Assembly: GCA_948099385.1 (NCBI GenBank) | Contig: CANUEZ040000191.1 | Coordinates: forward strand, 5,766,001 to 5,830,000 | From: Fasciola hepatica | Lineage: Eukaryota > Platyhelminthes > Trematoda > Plagiorchiida > Fasciolidae | Reading direction: 5' to 3' | Length of the DNA stretch: 64,000 nt | Translations under genes and position numbers: made by a program | Shown: positions 14,201 through 28,746 of the stretch, one piece after another | How the letters are laid out: every line of letters begins with the position of its first letter | How positions within the stretch are numbered: position 1 is the first letter of the stretch | The notes under the pieces: generated by a model | Seen by the model: only the letters and a program-made list of their open reading frames with translations | Databases searched by the model: none | Told to the model about the DNA's origin: nothing

Positions 14201-17200
14201 ACAGAGCCCACACGGGGACACGAACAAGGGTTGGGGTGAACGAATGTCAGTCGAACACCCAAACCACAAGGCTATCGATATGGGTCTCCACGCTTTGTTC
14301 AACATATACACTACATGATATAGCACAATCCCCAAATTGGCTTCGGCTTTCGCTTTCGCTTTGAACGGTAACAACCAAATTCTCGCACACCGATCCAATC
14401 CTATGTTCCATCACTTCTCTATTTATGGGCCTAAGTAAGACCAAGGCATTCCCTTATGAACAATCCACACAGATTGCTCATACAATGCAATAGAGCAGTA
14501 GCAGAGTAGATTTGTATAATATGATTATCCATGCAGCTTGAACACTGAACTGACCATTGAAAATTATGGAAGCACTGTACAGCTGTTTGATCCGCTAAGG
14601 GAATCATGAGCATTGCACATGGACAGAGCCCACTCGGAGACACGAACAAGGGTTGCGGTGAACGAATGTCAGTCGAACACCCAAACCACAAGGCTATCCC
14701 ATATGGGTCTCAACGCTTTGTTCAACATATACACTAAAAGATATAGCACAATCCCCAAATTGGCTTCGGCTTTCGCTTTCGCTTTGAACGGTAACAACCA
14801 AATTCTCGCACACCGATCCAATCCTATGTTCCATCACTTCTCTATTTATGGGCCTAAGTAAGACCTAGGCATTCCCTTATGAACAATCCACACAGATTGC
14901 TCATACAATGCAATAGAGCAGTAGCAGAGTAGATTTGTATAATATGATTCTCCATGCAGCTTGAACACTGAACTGACCATTGAAAATGATGGAAGCACTG
15001 TACAGCTGTTTGATCCGCTAAGGGAATCATGAGCATTGCACATGGACAGAGCCCACTCGGAGACACGAACAAGGGTTGGGGTGAACGATTGTCAGTCGAA
15101 CACCCAAACCACAAGGCTATCCCATATGGTTCTCAACGCTTTGTTCAACATATACACTACATGATATAGCACAATCCCTAAATTGGCTTCGGCTTTCGCT
15201 TTCGCTTTGAACGGTAACAACCAAATTCTCGCACACCGATCCAATCCTATGTTCCATCACTTCTCTATTTATGGGCCTAAGTAAGACCAAGGCATTCCCT
15301 TATGAACAATCCCCACACAGATTGCTCATACAATGCAATAGAGCAGTAGCAGAGTAGATTTGTATAATATGATTCTCCATGCAGCTTGAACACTGAACTG
15401 ACCATTGAAAATGATGGAAGCACTGTACAGCTGTTTGATCCGCTAAGGGAATCATGAGCATTGCACATGGACAGAGCCCACACGGGGACACGAACAACGG
15501 TTGGAGTGAACGAATGTCAGTCGAACACCCAAACCACAAGGCTATCCGATATGGGTCTGAACGCTTTGTTCAACATATACAATACATGATATAGCACAAT
15601 CCCCAAATTGGCTTCGGCTTTCGCTTTCGCTTTGAACGGTAACAACCAAATTCTCGCACACCGATCCAATCCTATGTTCCATCACTTCTCTATTTATGGG
15701 CCTAAGTAAGACCAAGGCATTCCCTTATGAACAATCCACACAGATTGCTCATACAATGCAATAGAGCAGTAGCAGAGTAGATTTGTATAATATGATTATC
15801 CATGCAGCTTGAACACTGAACTGACCATTGAAAATGATGGAAGCACTGTACAGCTGTTTGATCCGCTAAGGGAATCATGAGGATTGCACATGGACAGAGC
15901 CCACACGGGGACACGAACAAGGGTTGGGGTGAACGAATGTCAGTCGAACACCCAAACCACAAGGCTATCAGATATGGGTCTCCACGCTTTGTTCAACATA
16001 TACACTACATGATATAGCACAATCCCCAAATTGGCTTCGGCTTTCGCTTTCGCTTTGAACGGTAACAACCAAATTCTCGCACACCGATCCAATCCTATGT
16101 TCCATCACTTCTCTATTTATGGGCCTAAGTAAGACCAAGGCATTCCCTTATGAACAATCCACACAGATTGCTCATACAATGCAATAGAGCAGTAGCAGAG
16201 TAGATTTGTATAATATGATTATCCATGCAGCTTGAACACTGAACTGACCATTGAAAATGATGGAAGCACTGTACAGCTGTTTGATCCGCTAAGGGAATCA
16301 TGAGCATTGCACATGGACAGAGCCCACACGGGGACACGAACAACGGTTGGGGTGAACGAATGTCAGTCGAACACCCAAACCACAAGGCTATCCGATATGG
16401 GTCTCAACGCTTTGTTCAACATATACACTACATGATATAGCACAATCCCCAAATTGGCTTCGGCTTTCGCTTTCGCTTTGAACGGTAACAACCAAATTCT
16501 CGCACACCGATCCAATCCTATGTTCCATCACTTCTCTATTTATGGGCCTAAGTAAGACCAAGGCATTCCCTTATGAACAATCCACACAGATTGCTCATAC
16601 AATGCAATAGAGCAGTAGCAGAGTAGATTTGTATAATATGATTATCCATGCAGCTTGAACACTGAACTGACCATTGAAAATGATGGAAGCACTGTACAGC
16701 TGTTTGATCCGCTAAGGGAATCATGAGCATTGCACATGGACAGAGCCCACACGGGGACACGAACAAGGGTTGGGGTGAACGAATGTCAGTCGAACACCCA
16801 AACCACAAGGCTATCCCATATGGGTCTCCACGCTTTGTTCAACATATACACTACATGATATAGCACAATCCCCAAATTGGCTTCGGCTTTCGCTTTCGCT
16901 TTGAACGGTAACAACCAAATTCTCGCACACCGATCCAATCCTATGTTCCATCACTTCTCTATTTATGGGCCTGAGTAAAACCAAGGCATTCCCTTATGAA
17001 CAATCCACACAGATTGCTCATACAATGCAATAGAGCAGTAGCAGAGTAGATTTGTATAATATGATTATCCATGCAGCTTGAACACTGAACTGACCATTGA
17101 AAATGATGGAAGCACTGTACAGCTGTTTGATCCGCTAAGGGAATCATGAGCATTGCACATGGACAGAGCCCACTCGGAGACACGAACAAGGGTTGGAGTG

Positions 17201-17755
17201 AACGAATGTCAGTCGAACACCCAAACCACAAGGCTATCGATATGGGTCTCAACGCTTTGTTCAACATATACACTACATGATATAGCACAATCCCCAAATT
17301 GGCTTCGGCTTTCGCTTTCGCTTTGAACGGTAACAACCAAATTCTCGCACACCGATCCAATCCTATGTTCCATCACTTCTCTATTTATGGGCCTAAGTAA
17401 GACCAAGGCATTCCCTTTTGAACAATCCACACAGATTGCTCATACAATGCAATAGAGCAGTAGCAGAGTAGATTTGTATAATATGATTATCCATGCAGCT
17501 TGAACACTGAACTGACCATTGCAATTATGGAAGCACTGTACAGCTGTTTGATCCGCTAAGGGAATCATGAGCATTGCACATGGACAGAGCCCACTCGGAG
17601 ACACGAACAAGGGTTGGGGTGAACGAATGTCAGTCGAACACCCAAACCACAAGGCTATCGATATGGGTCTCAACGCTTTGTTCAACATATACACTACATG
17701 ATATAGCACAATCCCCAAATTGGCTTCGGCTTTCGCTTTCGCTTTGAACGGTAAC
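11251..17755 (+). repeat. Array block: end of M27 to M42, mixed monomers
   Basis: After the tail of M27, monomers start at 11413, 11836, 12259, 12682, 13105, 13528, 13951, 14373, 14796, 15219, 15644, 16067, 16490, 16913 and 17335. M37 (15219) is 425 bp because of a ccccacacag expansion. M38, M39 and M40 form a run of closely similar units with gattatcc; M34, M38 and M40 share gtctccacgc. M42 is one of two 421-bp monomers: it has lost a C in ctatcgat and one A in gcaattatgg. Confidence 0.88.
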
Positions 17756-19024
17756 AACCAAATTCTCGCACACCGATCCAATCCTATATTCCATCACTTC
17801 TCTATTTATGGGCCTAAGTAAAACCAAGGCATTCCCTTATGAACAATCCACACAGATTGCTCATACAATGCAATAGAGCAGTAGCAGAGTAGATTTGTAT
17901 AATATGATTCTCCATGCAGCTTGAACACTGAACTGACCATTGAAAATGATGGAAGCACTGTACAGCTGTTTGATCCGCTAAGGGAATCATGAGCATTGCA
18001 CATGGACAGAGCCCACACGGGGACACGAACAAGGGTTGGGGTGAACGAATGTCAGTCGAACACCCAAACCACAAGGCTATCCCATATGGGTCTCAACGCT
18101 TTGTTCAACATATACACTACATGATATAGCACAATCCCCAAATTGGCTTCGGCTTTCGCTTTCGCTTTGAACGGTAACAACCAAATTCTCGCACACCGAT
18201 CCAATCCTATGTTCCATCACTTCTCTATTTATGGGCCTAAGTAAAACCAAGGCATTCCCTTATGAACAATCCACACAGATTGCTCATACAATGCAATAGA
18301 GCAGTAGCAGACTAGATTTGTATAATATGATTCTCCATGCAGCTTGAACACTGAACTGACCATTGAAAATGATGGAAGCACTGTACAGCTGTTTGATCCG
18401 CTAAGGGAATCATGAGCATTGCACATGGACAGAGCCCACACGGGGACACGAACAAGGGTTGGGGTGAACGAATGTCAGTCGAACACCCAAACCACAAGGC
18501 TATCCGATATGGGTCTCAACGCTTTGTTCAACATATACACTACATGATATAGCACAATCCCCAAATTGGCTTCGGCTTTCGCTTTCGCTTTGAACGGTAA
18601 CAACCAAATTCTCGCACACCGATCCAATCCTATGTTCCATCACTTCTCTATTTATGGGCCTAAGTAAGACCAAGGCATTCCCTTATGAACAATCCACACA
18701 GATTGCTCATACAATGCAATAGAGCAGTAGCAGAGTAGATTTGTATAATATGATTCTCCATGCAGCTTGAACACTGAACTGACCATTGAAAATGATGGAA
18801 GCACTGTACAGCTGTTTGATCCGCTAAGGGAATCATGAGCATTGCACATGGACAGAGCCCACTCGGAGACACGAACAAGGGTTGCGGTGAACGAATGTCA
18901 GTCGAACACCCAAACCACAATGCTATCCGATATGGGTCTCAACGCTTTGTTCAACATATACACTACATGATATAGCACAATCCCCAAATTGGCTTCGGCT
19001 TTCGCTTTCGCTTTGAACGGTAAC
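17756..19024 (+). repeat. Trimer higher-order repeat, copy 1 (M43-M45)
   Basis: Monomers start at 17756, 18179 and 18602. Markers are cctatattcc in M43, agactagatt (for agagtagatt) in M44, and the ctcggag plus ttgcgg haplotype in M45. M43 and M44 recur exactly 1269 bp downstream. Confidence 0.9.
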
Positions 19025-19936
19025 AACCAAATTCTCGCACACCGATCCAATCCTATATTCCATCACTTCTCTATTTATGGGCCTAAGTAAAACCAAGGCA
19101 TTCCCTTATGAACAATCCACACAGATTGCTCATACAATGCAATAGAGCAGTAGCAGAGTAGATTTGTATAATATGATTCTCCATGCAGCTTGAACACTGA
19201 ACTGACCATTGAAAATGATGGAAGCACTGTACAGCTGTTTGATCCGCTAAGGGAATCATGAGCATTGCACATGGACAGAGCCCACACGGGGACACGAACA
19301 AGGGTTGGGGTGAACGAATGTCAGTCGAACACCCAAACCACAAGGCTATCCGATATGGGTCTCAACGCTTTGTTCAACATATACACTACATGATATAGCA
19401 CAATCCCCAAATTGGCTTCGGCTTTCGCTTTCGCTTTGAACGGTAACAACCAAATTCTCGCACACCGATCCAATCCTATGTTCCATCACTTCTCTATTTA
19501 TGGGCCTAAGTAAAACCAAGGCATTCCCTTATGAACAATCCACACAGATTGCTCATACAATGCAATAGAGCAGTAGCAGACTAGATTTGTATAATATGAT
19601 TCTCCATGCAGCTTGAACACTGAACTGACCATTGAAAATGATGGAAGCACTGTACAGCTGTTTGATCCGCTAAGGGAATCATGAGCATTGCACATGGACA
19701 GAGCCCACACGGGGACACGAACAAGGGTTGGGGTGAACGAATGTCAGTCGAACACCCAAACCACAAGGCTATCCGATATGGGTCTCAACGCTTTGTTCAA
19801 CATATACACTACATGATATAGCACAATCCCCAAATTGGCTTCGGCTTTCGCTTTCGCTTTGAACGGTAACAACCAAATTCTCGCACACCGATCCAATCCT
19901 ATGTTCCATCACTTCTCTATTTATGGGCCTAAGTAA
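19025..19936 (+). repeat. Trimer higher-order repeat, copy 2 (M46, M47 and the start of M48)
   Basis: M46 starts at 19025, M47 at 19448 and M48 at 19871. M46 and M47 repeat cctatattcc and agactagatt at a 1269-bp spacing. One difference noticed is ctatccgat here against ctatcccat in copy 1 (near 18085). Identity breaks in M48 at about 19937, where cctagg replaces ccaagg. Confidence 0.88.
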
Positions 19937-22900
19937 GACCTAGGCATTCCCTTATGAACAATCCACACAGATTGCTCATACAATGCAATAGAGCAGTAGC
20001 AGAGTAGATTTGTATAATATGATTATCCATGCAGCTTGAACACTGAACTGATCATTGAAAATGATGGAAGCACTGTACAGCTGTTTGATCCGCTAAGGGA
20101 ATCATGAGCATTGCACATGGACAGAGCCCACACGGGGACACGAACAAGGGTTGGGGTGAACGAATGTCAGTCGAACACCCAAACCACAAGGCTATCCGAT
20201 ATGGGTCTCAACGCTTTGTTCAACATATACAATACATGATATAGCACAATCCCCAAATTGGCTTCGGCTTTCGCTTTCGCTTTGAACGGTAACAACCAAA
20301 TTCTCGCACACCGATCCAATCCTATGTTCCATCACTTCTCTATTTATGGGCCTAAGTAAGACCAAGGCATTCCCTTTTGAACAATCCACACAGATTGCTC
20401 ATACAATGCAATAGAGCAGTAGCAGAGTAGATTTGTATAATATGATTCTCCATGCAGCTTGAACACTGAACTGACCATTGAAAATGATGGAAGCACTGTA
20501 CAGCTGTTTGATCCGCTAAGGGAATCATGAGCATTGCACATGGACAGAGCCCACTCGGAGACACGAACAAGGGTTGCGGTGAACGATTGTCAGTCGAACA
20601 CCCAAACCACAAGGCTATCCGATATGGGTCTCAACGCTTTGTTCAACATATACAATACATGATATAGCACAATCCCCAAATTGGCTTCGGCTTTCGCTTT
20701 CGCTTTGAACGGTAACAACCAAATTCTCGCACACCGATCCAATCCTATGTTCCATCACTTCTCTATTTATGGGCCTAAGTAAGACCAAGGCATTCCCTTA
20801 TGAACAATCCACACAGATTGCTCATACAATGCAATAGAGCAGTAGCAGAGTAGATTTGTATAATATGATTCTCCATGTAGCTTGAACACTGAACAGACCT
20901 TTGAAAATTATGGAAGCACTGTACAGCTGTTTGATCCGCTAAGGGAATCATGAGCATTGCACATGGACAGAGCCCACACGGGGACACGAACAAGGGTTGG
21001 AGTGAACGAATGTCAGTCGAACACCCAAACCACAAGGCTATCGATATGGGTCTCAACGCTTTGTTCAACATATACATTACATGATATAGCACAATCCCCA
21101 AATTGGCTTCGGCTTTCGCTTTCGCTTTGAACGGTAACAACCAATTTCTCGCACACCGATCCAATCCTATGTTCCATCACTTCTCTATTTATGGGCCTAA
21201 ATAAAACCAAGGCATTCCCTTATGAACAATCCACACAGATTGCTCATACAATGCAATAGAGCAGTAGCAGAGTAGATTTGTATAATATGATTATCCATGC
21301 AGCTTGAACACTGAACTGACCATTGAAAATTATGGAAGCACTGTACAGCTGTTTGATCCGCTAAGGGAATCATGAGCATTGCACATGGACAGAGCCCACA
21401 CGGGGACACGAACAAGGGTTGGAGTGAACGAATGTCAGTCGAACACCCAAACCACAAGGCTATCCGATATGGGTCTCAACGCTTTGTTCAACATATACAC
21501 TACATGATATAGCACAATCCCCAAATTGGCTTCGGCTTTCGCTTTCGCTTTGAACGGTAACAACCAAATTCTCGCACACCGATCCAATCCTATGTTCCAT
21601 CACTTCTCTATTTATGGGCCTAAGTAAGACCTAGGCATTCCCTTATGAACAATCCACACAGATTGCTCATACAATGCAATAGAGCAGTAGCAGAGTAGAT
21701 TTGTATAATATGATTATCCATGCAGCTTGAACACTGAACTGACCATTGCAATTATGGAAGCACTGTACAGCTGTTTGATCCGCTAAGGGAATCATGAGCA
21801 TTGCACATGGACAGAGCCCACACGGGGACACGAACAAGGGTTGGAGTGAACGAATGTCAGTCGAACACCCAAACCACAAGGCTATCGATATGGGTCTCAA
21901 CGCTTTGTTCAACATATACATTACATGATATAGCACAATCCCCAAATTGGCTTCGGCTTTCGCTTTCGCTTTGAACGGTAACAACCAAATTCTCGCACAC
22001 CGATCCAATCCTATGTTCCATCACTTCTCTATTTATGGGCCTAAGTAAGACCAAGGCATTCCCTTATGAACAATCCACACAGATTGCTCATACAATGCAA
22101 TAGAGCAGTAGCAGAGTAGATTTGTATAATATGATTCTCCATGCAGCTTGAACACTGAACTGACCATTGAAAATGATGGAAGCACTGTACAGCTGTTTGA
22201 TCCGCTAAGGGAATCATGAGCATTGCACATGGACAGAGCCCACACGGGGACACGAACAAGGGTTGGAGTGAACGAATGTCAGTCGAACACCCAAACCACA
22301 AGGCTGTCCGATATGGTTCTCAAAGCTATGTTCAACACACACACTAAATGATATAGCACAATCCCTAAATTGGCTTCGGCTTTCGCTTTCGCTTTGAACG
22401 GTAACAACGAAATTCTCGCACACCGATCCAATCCTATGTTCCATCACTTCTCTATTTATGGGCCTAAGTAAAACCAAGGCATTCCCTTATGAACAATCCA
22501 CACACACAGATTGCTCATACAATGCAATAGAGCAGTAGCAGAGTAGATTTGTATAATATGATTCTCCATGCAGCTTGAACACTGAACTGACCATTGAAAA
22601 TGATGGAAGCACTGTACAGCTGTTTGATCCGCTAAGGGAATCATGAGCATTGCACATGGACAGAGCCCACACGGGGACACGAACAAGGGTTGGGGTGAAC
22701 GAATGTCAGTCGAACACCCAAACCACAAGGCTATCCCATATGGGTCTCAACGCTTTGTTCAACATATACACTACATGATATAGCACAATCCCCAAATTGG
22801 CTTCGGCTTTCGCTTTCGCTTTGAACGGTAACAACCAAATTCTCGCACACCGATCCAATCCTATGTTCCATCACTTCTCTATTTATGGGCCTAAGTAAAA

Positions 22901-23255
22901 CCAAGGCATTCCCTTATGAACAATCCACACAGATTGCTCATACAATGCAATAGTGCAGTAGCAGAGTAGATTTGTATAATATGATTATCCATGCAGCTTG
23001 AACACTGAACTGACCATTGAAAATGATGGAAGCACTGTACAGCTGTTTGATCCGCTAAGGGAATCATGAGCATTGCACATGGACAGAGCCCACTCGGAGA
23101 CACGAACAAGGGTTGGGGTGAACGAATGTCAGTCGAACACCCAAACCACAAGGCTATCCGATATGGGTCTCAACGCTTTGTTCAACATATACAATACATG
23201 ATATAGCACAATCCCCAAATTGGCTTCGGCTTTCGCTTTCGCTTTGAACGGTAAC
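19937..23255 (+). repeat. Array block: M48-M55, mixed monomers
   Basis: Monomers after M48 start at 20294, 20717, 21139, 21562, 21983, 22406 and 22833. M50 introduces catgtagc with gaacagacc, the type that dominates the next block. M51 reads cctaaataaaacc. M52 is the second 421-bp monomer, with ctatcgat and gcaattatgg. M53 has the B-type junction. M54 is 427 bp from a CA expansion (cacacacacag near 22500). Confidence 0.87.
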
Positions 23256-26200
23256 AACCAAATTCTCGCACACCGATCCAATCCTATGTTCCATCACTTC
23301 TCTATTTATGGGCCTAAGTAAGACCAAGGCATTCCCTTTTGAACAATCCACACAGATTGCTCATACAATGCAATAGAGCAGTAGCAGAGTAGATTTGTAT
23401 AATATGATTCTCCATGTAGCTTGAACACTGAACAGACCATTGAAAATTATGGAAGCACTGTACAGCTGTTTGATCCGCTAAGGGAATCATGAGCATTGCA
23501 CATGGACAGAGCCCACACGGGGACACGAACAAGGGTTGGAGTGAACGAATGTCAGTCGAACACCCAAACCACAAGGCTATCGATATGGGTCTCAACGCTT
23601 TGTTCAACATATACATTACATGATATAGCACAATCCCCAAATTGGCTTCGGCTTTCGCTTTCGCTTTGAACGGTAACAACCAAATTCTCGCACACCGATC
23701 CAATCCTATGTTCCATCACTTCTCTATTTATGGGCCTAAGTAAGACCAAGGCATTCCCTTATGAACAATCCACACAGATTGCTCATACAATGCAATAGAG
23801 CAGTAGCAGAGTAGATTTGTATAATATGATTCTCCATGCAGCTTGAACACTGAACAGACCATTGAAAATGATGGAAGCACTGTACAGCTGTTTGATCCGC
23901 TAAGGGAATCATGAGCATTGCACATGGACAGAGCCCACACGGGGACACGAACAAGGGTTGGAGTGAACGAATGTCAGTCGAACACCCAAACCACAAGGCT
24001 ATCCGATATGGGTCTCAACGCTTTGTTCAACATATACACTACATGATATAGCACAATCCCCAAATTGGCTTCGGCTTTCGCTTTCGCTTTGAACGGTAAC
24101 AACCAAATTCTCGCACACCGATCCAATCCTATGTTCCATCACTTCTCTATTTATGGGCCTAAGTAAGACCTAGGCATTCCCTTATGAACAATCCACACAG
24201 ATTGCTCATACAATGCAATAGAGCAGTAGCAGAGTAGATTTGTATAATATGATTCTCCATGCAGCTTGAACACTGAACTGACCATTGAAAATGATGGAAG
24301 CACTGTACAGCTGTTTGATCCGCTAAGGGAATCATGAGCATTGCACATGGACAGAGCCCACACGGGGACACGAACAAGGGTTGGAGTGAACGAATGTCAG
24401 TCGAACACCCAAACCACAAGGCTATCGATATGGGTCTCAACGCTTTGTTCAACATATACATTACATGATATAGCACAATCCCCAAATTGGCTTCGGCTTT
24501 CGCTTTCGCTTTGAACGGTAACAACCAAATTCTCGCACACCGATCCAATCCTATGTTCCATCACTTCTCTATTTATGGGCCTAAGTAAGACCAAGGCATT
24601 CCCTTATGAACAATCCACACAGATTGCTCATACAATGCAATAGAGCAGTAGCAGAGTAGATTTGTATAATATGATTCTCCATGCAGCTTGAACACTGAAC
24701 TGACCATTGAAAATGATGGAAGCACTGTACAGCTGTTTGATCCGCTAAGGGAATCATGAGCATTGCACATGGACAGAGCCCACACGGGGACACGAACAAG
24801 GGTTGGAGTGAACGAATGTCAGTCGAACACCCAAACCACAAGGCTGTCCGATATGGTTCTCAAAGCTATGTTCAACACACACACTAAATGATATAGCACA
24901 ATCCCCAAATTGGCTTCGGCTTTCGCTTTCGCTTTGAACGGTAACAACCAAATTCTCGCACATCGATCCAATCCTATGTTCCATCACTTCTCTATTTATG
25001 GGCCTAAGTAAGACCAAGGCATTCCCTTTTGAACAATCCACACAGATTGCTCATACAATGCAATAGAGCAGTAGCAGAGTAGATTTGTATAATATGATTC
25101 TCCATGTAGCTTGAACACTGAACAGACCATTGAAAATGATGGAAGCACTGTACAGCTGTTTGATCCGCTAAGGGAATCATGAGCATTGCACATGGACAGA
25201 GCCCACACGGGGACACGAACAAGGGTTGGAGTGAACGAATGTCAGTCGAACACCCAAACCACAAGGCTATCGATATGGGTCTCAACGCTTTGTTCAACAT
25301 ATACATTACATGATATAGCACAATCCCCAAATTGGCTTCGGCTTTCGCTTTCGCTTTGAACGGTAACAACCAAATTCTCGCACACCGATCCAATCCTATG
25401 TTCCATCACTTCTCTATTTATGGGCCTAAGTAAAACCAAGGCATTCCCTATGAACAATCCACACAGATTGCTCATACAATGCAATAGTGCAGTAGCAGAG
25501 TAGATTTGTAAAATATGATTCTCCATGCAGCTTGAACACTGAACTGACCATTGAAAATTATGGAAGCACTGTACAGCTGTTTGATCCGCTAAGGGAATCA
25601 TGAGCATTGCACATGGACAGAGCCCACACGGGGACACGAACAACGGTTGGGGTGAACGAATGTCAGTCGAACACCCAAACCACAAGGCTGTCCGATATGG
25701 TTCTCAAAGCTATGTTCAACACACACACTAAATGATATAGCACAATCCCCAAATTGGCTTCGGCTTTCGCTTTCGCTTTGAACGGTAACAACCAAATTCT
25801 CGCACATCGATCCAATCCTATGTTCCATCACTTCTCTATTTATGGGCCTAAGTAAGACCAAGGCATTCCCTTTTGAACAATCCACACAGATTGCTCATAC
25901 AATGCAATAGAGCAGTAGCAGAGTAGATTTGTATAATATGATTCTCCATGTAGCTTGAACACTGAACAGACCATTGAAAATTATGGAAGCACTGTACAGC
26001 TGTTTGATCCGCTAAGGGAATCATGAGCATTGCACATGGACAGAGCCCACACGGGGACACGAACAAGGGTTGGAGTGAACGAATGTCAGTCGAACACCCA
26101 AACCACAAGGCTATCGATATGGGTCTCAACGCTTTGTTCAACATATACATTACATGATATAGCACAATCCCCAAATTGGCTTCGGCTTTCGCTTTCGCTT

Positions 26201-28746
26201 TGAACGGTAACAACCAAATTCTCGCACACCGATCCAATCCTATGTTCCATCACTTCTCTATTTATGGGCCTAAATAAAACCAAGGCATTCCCTATGAACA
26301 ATACACACAGATTGCTCATACAATGCAATAGTGCAGTAGCAGAGTAGATTTGTATAATATGATTCTCCATGCAGCTTGAACACTGAACTGACCATTGAAA
26401 ATTATGGAAGCACTGTACAGCTGTTTGATCCGCTAAGGGAATCATGAGCATTGCACATGGACAGAGCCCACACGGGGACACGAACAAGGGTTGGGGTGAA
26501 CGAATGTCAGTCGAACACCCAAACCACAAGGCTATCCGATATGGGTCTCAACGCTTTGTTCAACATATACACTACATGATATAGCACAATCCCCAAATTG
26601 GCTTCGGCTTTCGCTTTCGCTTTGAACGGTAACAACCAAATTCTCGCACACCGATCCAATCTTATGTTCCATCACTTCTCTATTTATGGGCCTAAGTAAG
26701 ACCAAGGCATTCCCTTATGAACAATCCACACAGATTGCTCATACAATGCAATAGAGCAGTAGCAGAGTAGATTTGTATAATATGATTCTTCATGCAGCTT
26801 GAACACTGAACAGACCATTGAAAATGATGGAAGCACTGTACAGCTGTTTGATCCGCTAAGGGAATCATGAGCATTGCACATGGACAGAGCCCACACGGGG
26901 ACACGAACAAGGGTTGGAGTGAACGAATGTCAGTCGAACACCCAAACCACAAGGCTATCCGATATGGGTATCAACGCTTTGTTCAACATATACACTACAT
27001 GATATAGCACAATCCCCAAATTGGCTTCGGCTTTCGCTTTCGCTTTGAACGGTAACAACCAAATTCTCGCACAGCGATCCAATCCTATGTTCCATCACTT
27101 CTCTATTTATGGGCCTAAGTAAGACCAAGGCATTCCCTTATGAACAATCCACACAGATTGCTCATACAATGCAATAGAGCAGTAGCAGAGTAGATTTGTA
27201 TAATATGATTCTCCATGCAGCTTGAACACTGAACTGACCATTGAAAATGATGGAAGCACTGTACAGCTGTTTGATCCGCTAAGGGAATCATGAGCATTGC
27301 ACATGGACAGAGCCCACACGGGGACACGAACAAGGGTTGGAGTGAACGAATGTCAGTCGAACACCCAAACCACAAGGCTGTCCGATATGGTTCTCAAAGC
27401 TATGTTCAACACACACACTAAATGATATAGCACAATCCCCAAATTGGCTTCGGCTTTCGCTTTCGCTTTGAACGGTAACAACCAAATTCTCGCACATCGA
27501 TCCAATCCTATGTTCCATCACTTCTCTATTTATGGGCCTAAGTAAGACCAAGGCATTCCCTTTTGAACAATCCACACAGATTGCTCATACAATGCAATAG
27601 AGCAGTAGCAGAGTAGATTTGTATAATATGATTCTCCATGTAGATTGAACACTGAACAGACCATTGAAAATTATGGAAGCACTGTACAGCTGTTTGATCC
27701 GCTAAGGGAATCATGAGCATTGCACATGGACAGAGCCCACACGGGGACACGAACAACGGTTGGAGTGAACGAATGTCAGTCGAACACCCAAACCACAAGG
27801 CTATCCGATATGGGTCTCAACGCTTTGTTCAACATATACATTACATGATATAGCACAATCCCCAAATTGGCTTCGGCTTTCGCTTTCGCTTTGAACGGTA
27901 ACAACCAAATTCTCGCACACCGATCCAATCCTATGTTCCATCACTTCTCTATTTATGGGCCTAAGTAAAACCAAGGCATTCCCTATGAACAATCCACACA
28001 GATTGCTCATACAATGCAATAGTGCAGTAGCAGAGTAGATTTGTATAATATGATTCTCCATGCAGCTTGAACACTGAACTGACCATTGAAAATGATGGAA
28101 GCACTGTACAGCTGTTTGATCCGCTAAGGGAATCATGAGCATTGCACATGGACAGAGCCCACACGGGGACACGAACAACGGTTGGGGTGAACGAATGTCA
28201 GTCGAACACCCAAACCACAAGGCTGTCCGATATGGGTCTCAAAGCTATGTTCAACACACACACTAAATGATATAGCACAATCCCCAAATTGGCTTCGGCT
28301 TTCGCTTTCGCTTTGAACGGTAACAACCAAATTCTCGCACATCGATCCAATCCTATGTTCCATCACTTCTCTATTTATGGGCCTAAGTAAGACCAAGGCA
28401 TTCCCTTATGAACAATCCACACAGATTGCTCATACAATGCAATAGAGCAGTAGCAGAGTAGATTTGTATAATATGATTCTTCATGCAGCTTGAACACTGA
28501 ACAGACCATTGAAAATGATGGAAGCACTGTACAGCTGTTTGATCCGCTAAGGGAATCATGAGCATTGCACATGGACAGAGCCCACACGGGGACACGAACA
28601 AGGGTTGGAGTGAACGAATGTCAGTCGAACACCCAAACCACAAGGCTATCGATATGGGTCTCAACGCTTTGTTCAACATATACACTACATGATATAGCAC
28701 AATCCCCAAATTGGCTTCGGCTTTCGCTTTCGCTTTGAACGGTAAC
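23256..28746 (+). repeat. Array block: M56-M68, loose hexamer periodicity (~2534 bp)
   Basis: Monomers start at 23256, 23678, 24101, 24523, 24946, 25368, 25790, 26212, 26634, 27057, 27480, 27903 and 28325. A cccttttg, catgtagc/catgtaga, gaacagacc type occurs in M56, M60, M62 and M66. B-type junction monomers M59, M61, M65 and M67 each precede a monomer beginning with cacatcgatcc. M59-M61 align with M65-M67 at 2534-2535 bp, but with many private differences, so this higher-order repeat is older or partly converted. M64 and M68 share attcttcatg and gaacagacc. Confidence 0.82.

Noticed and set aside
14613..14861. Plus-strand open frames of 67-82 codons (also near 44643 and 54719).
   Set aside because: Isolated cases created by point changes that remove the usual stop codons of the satellite. 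They are not shared by other monomers and show no family resemblance.
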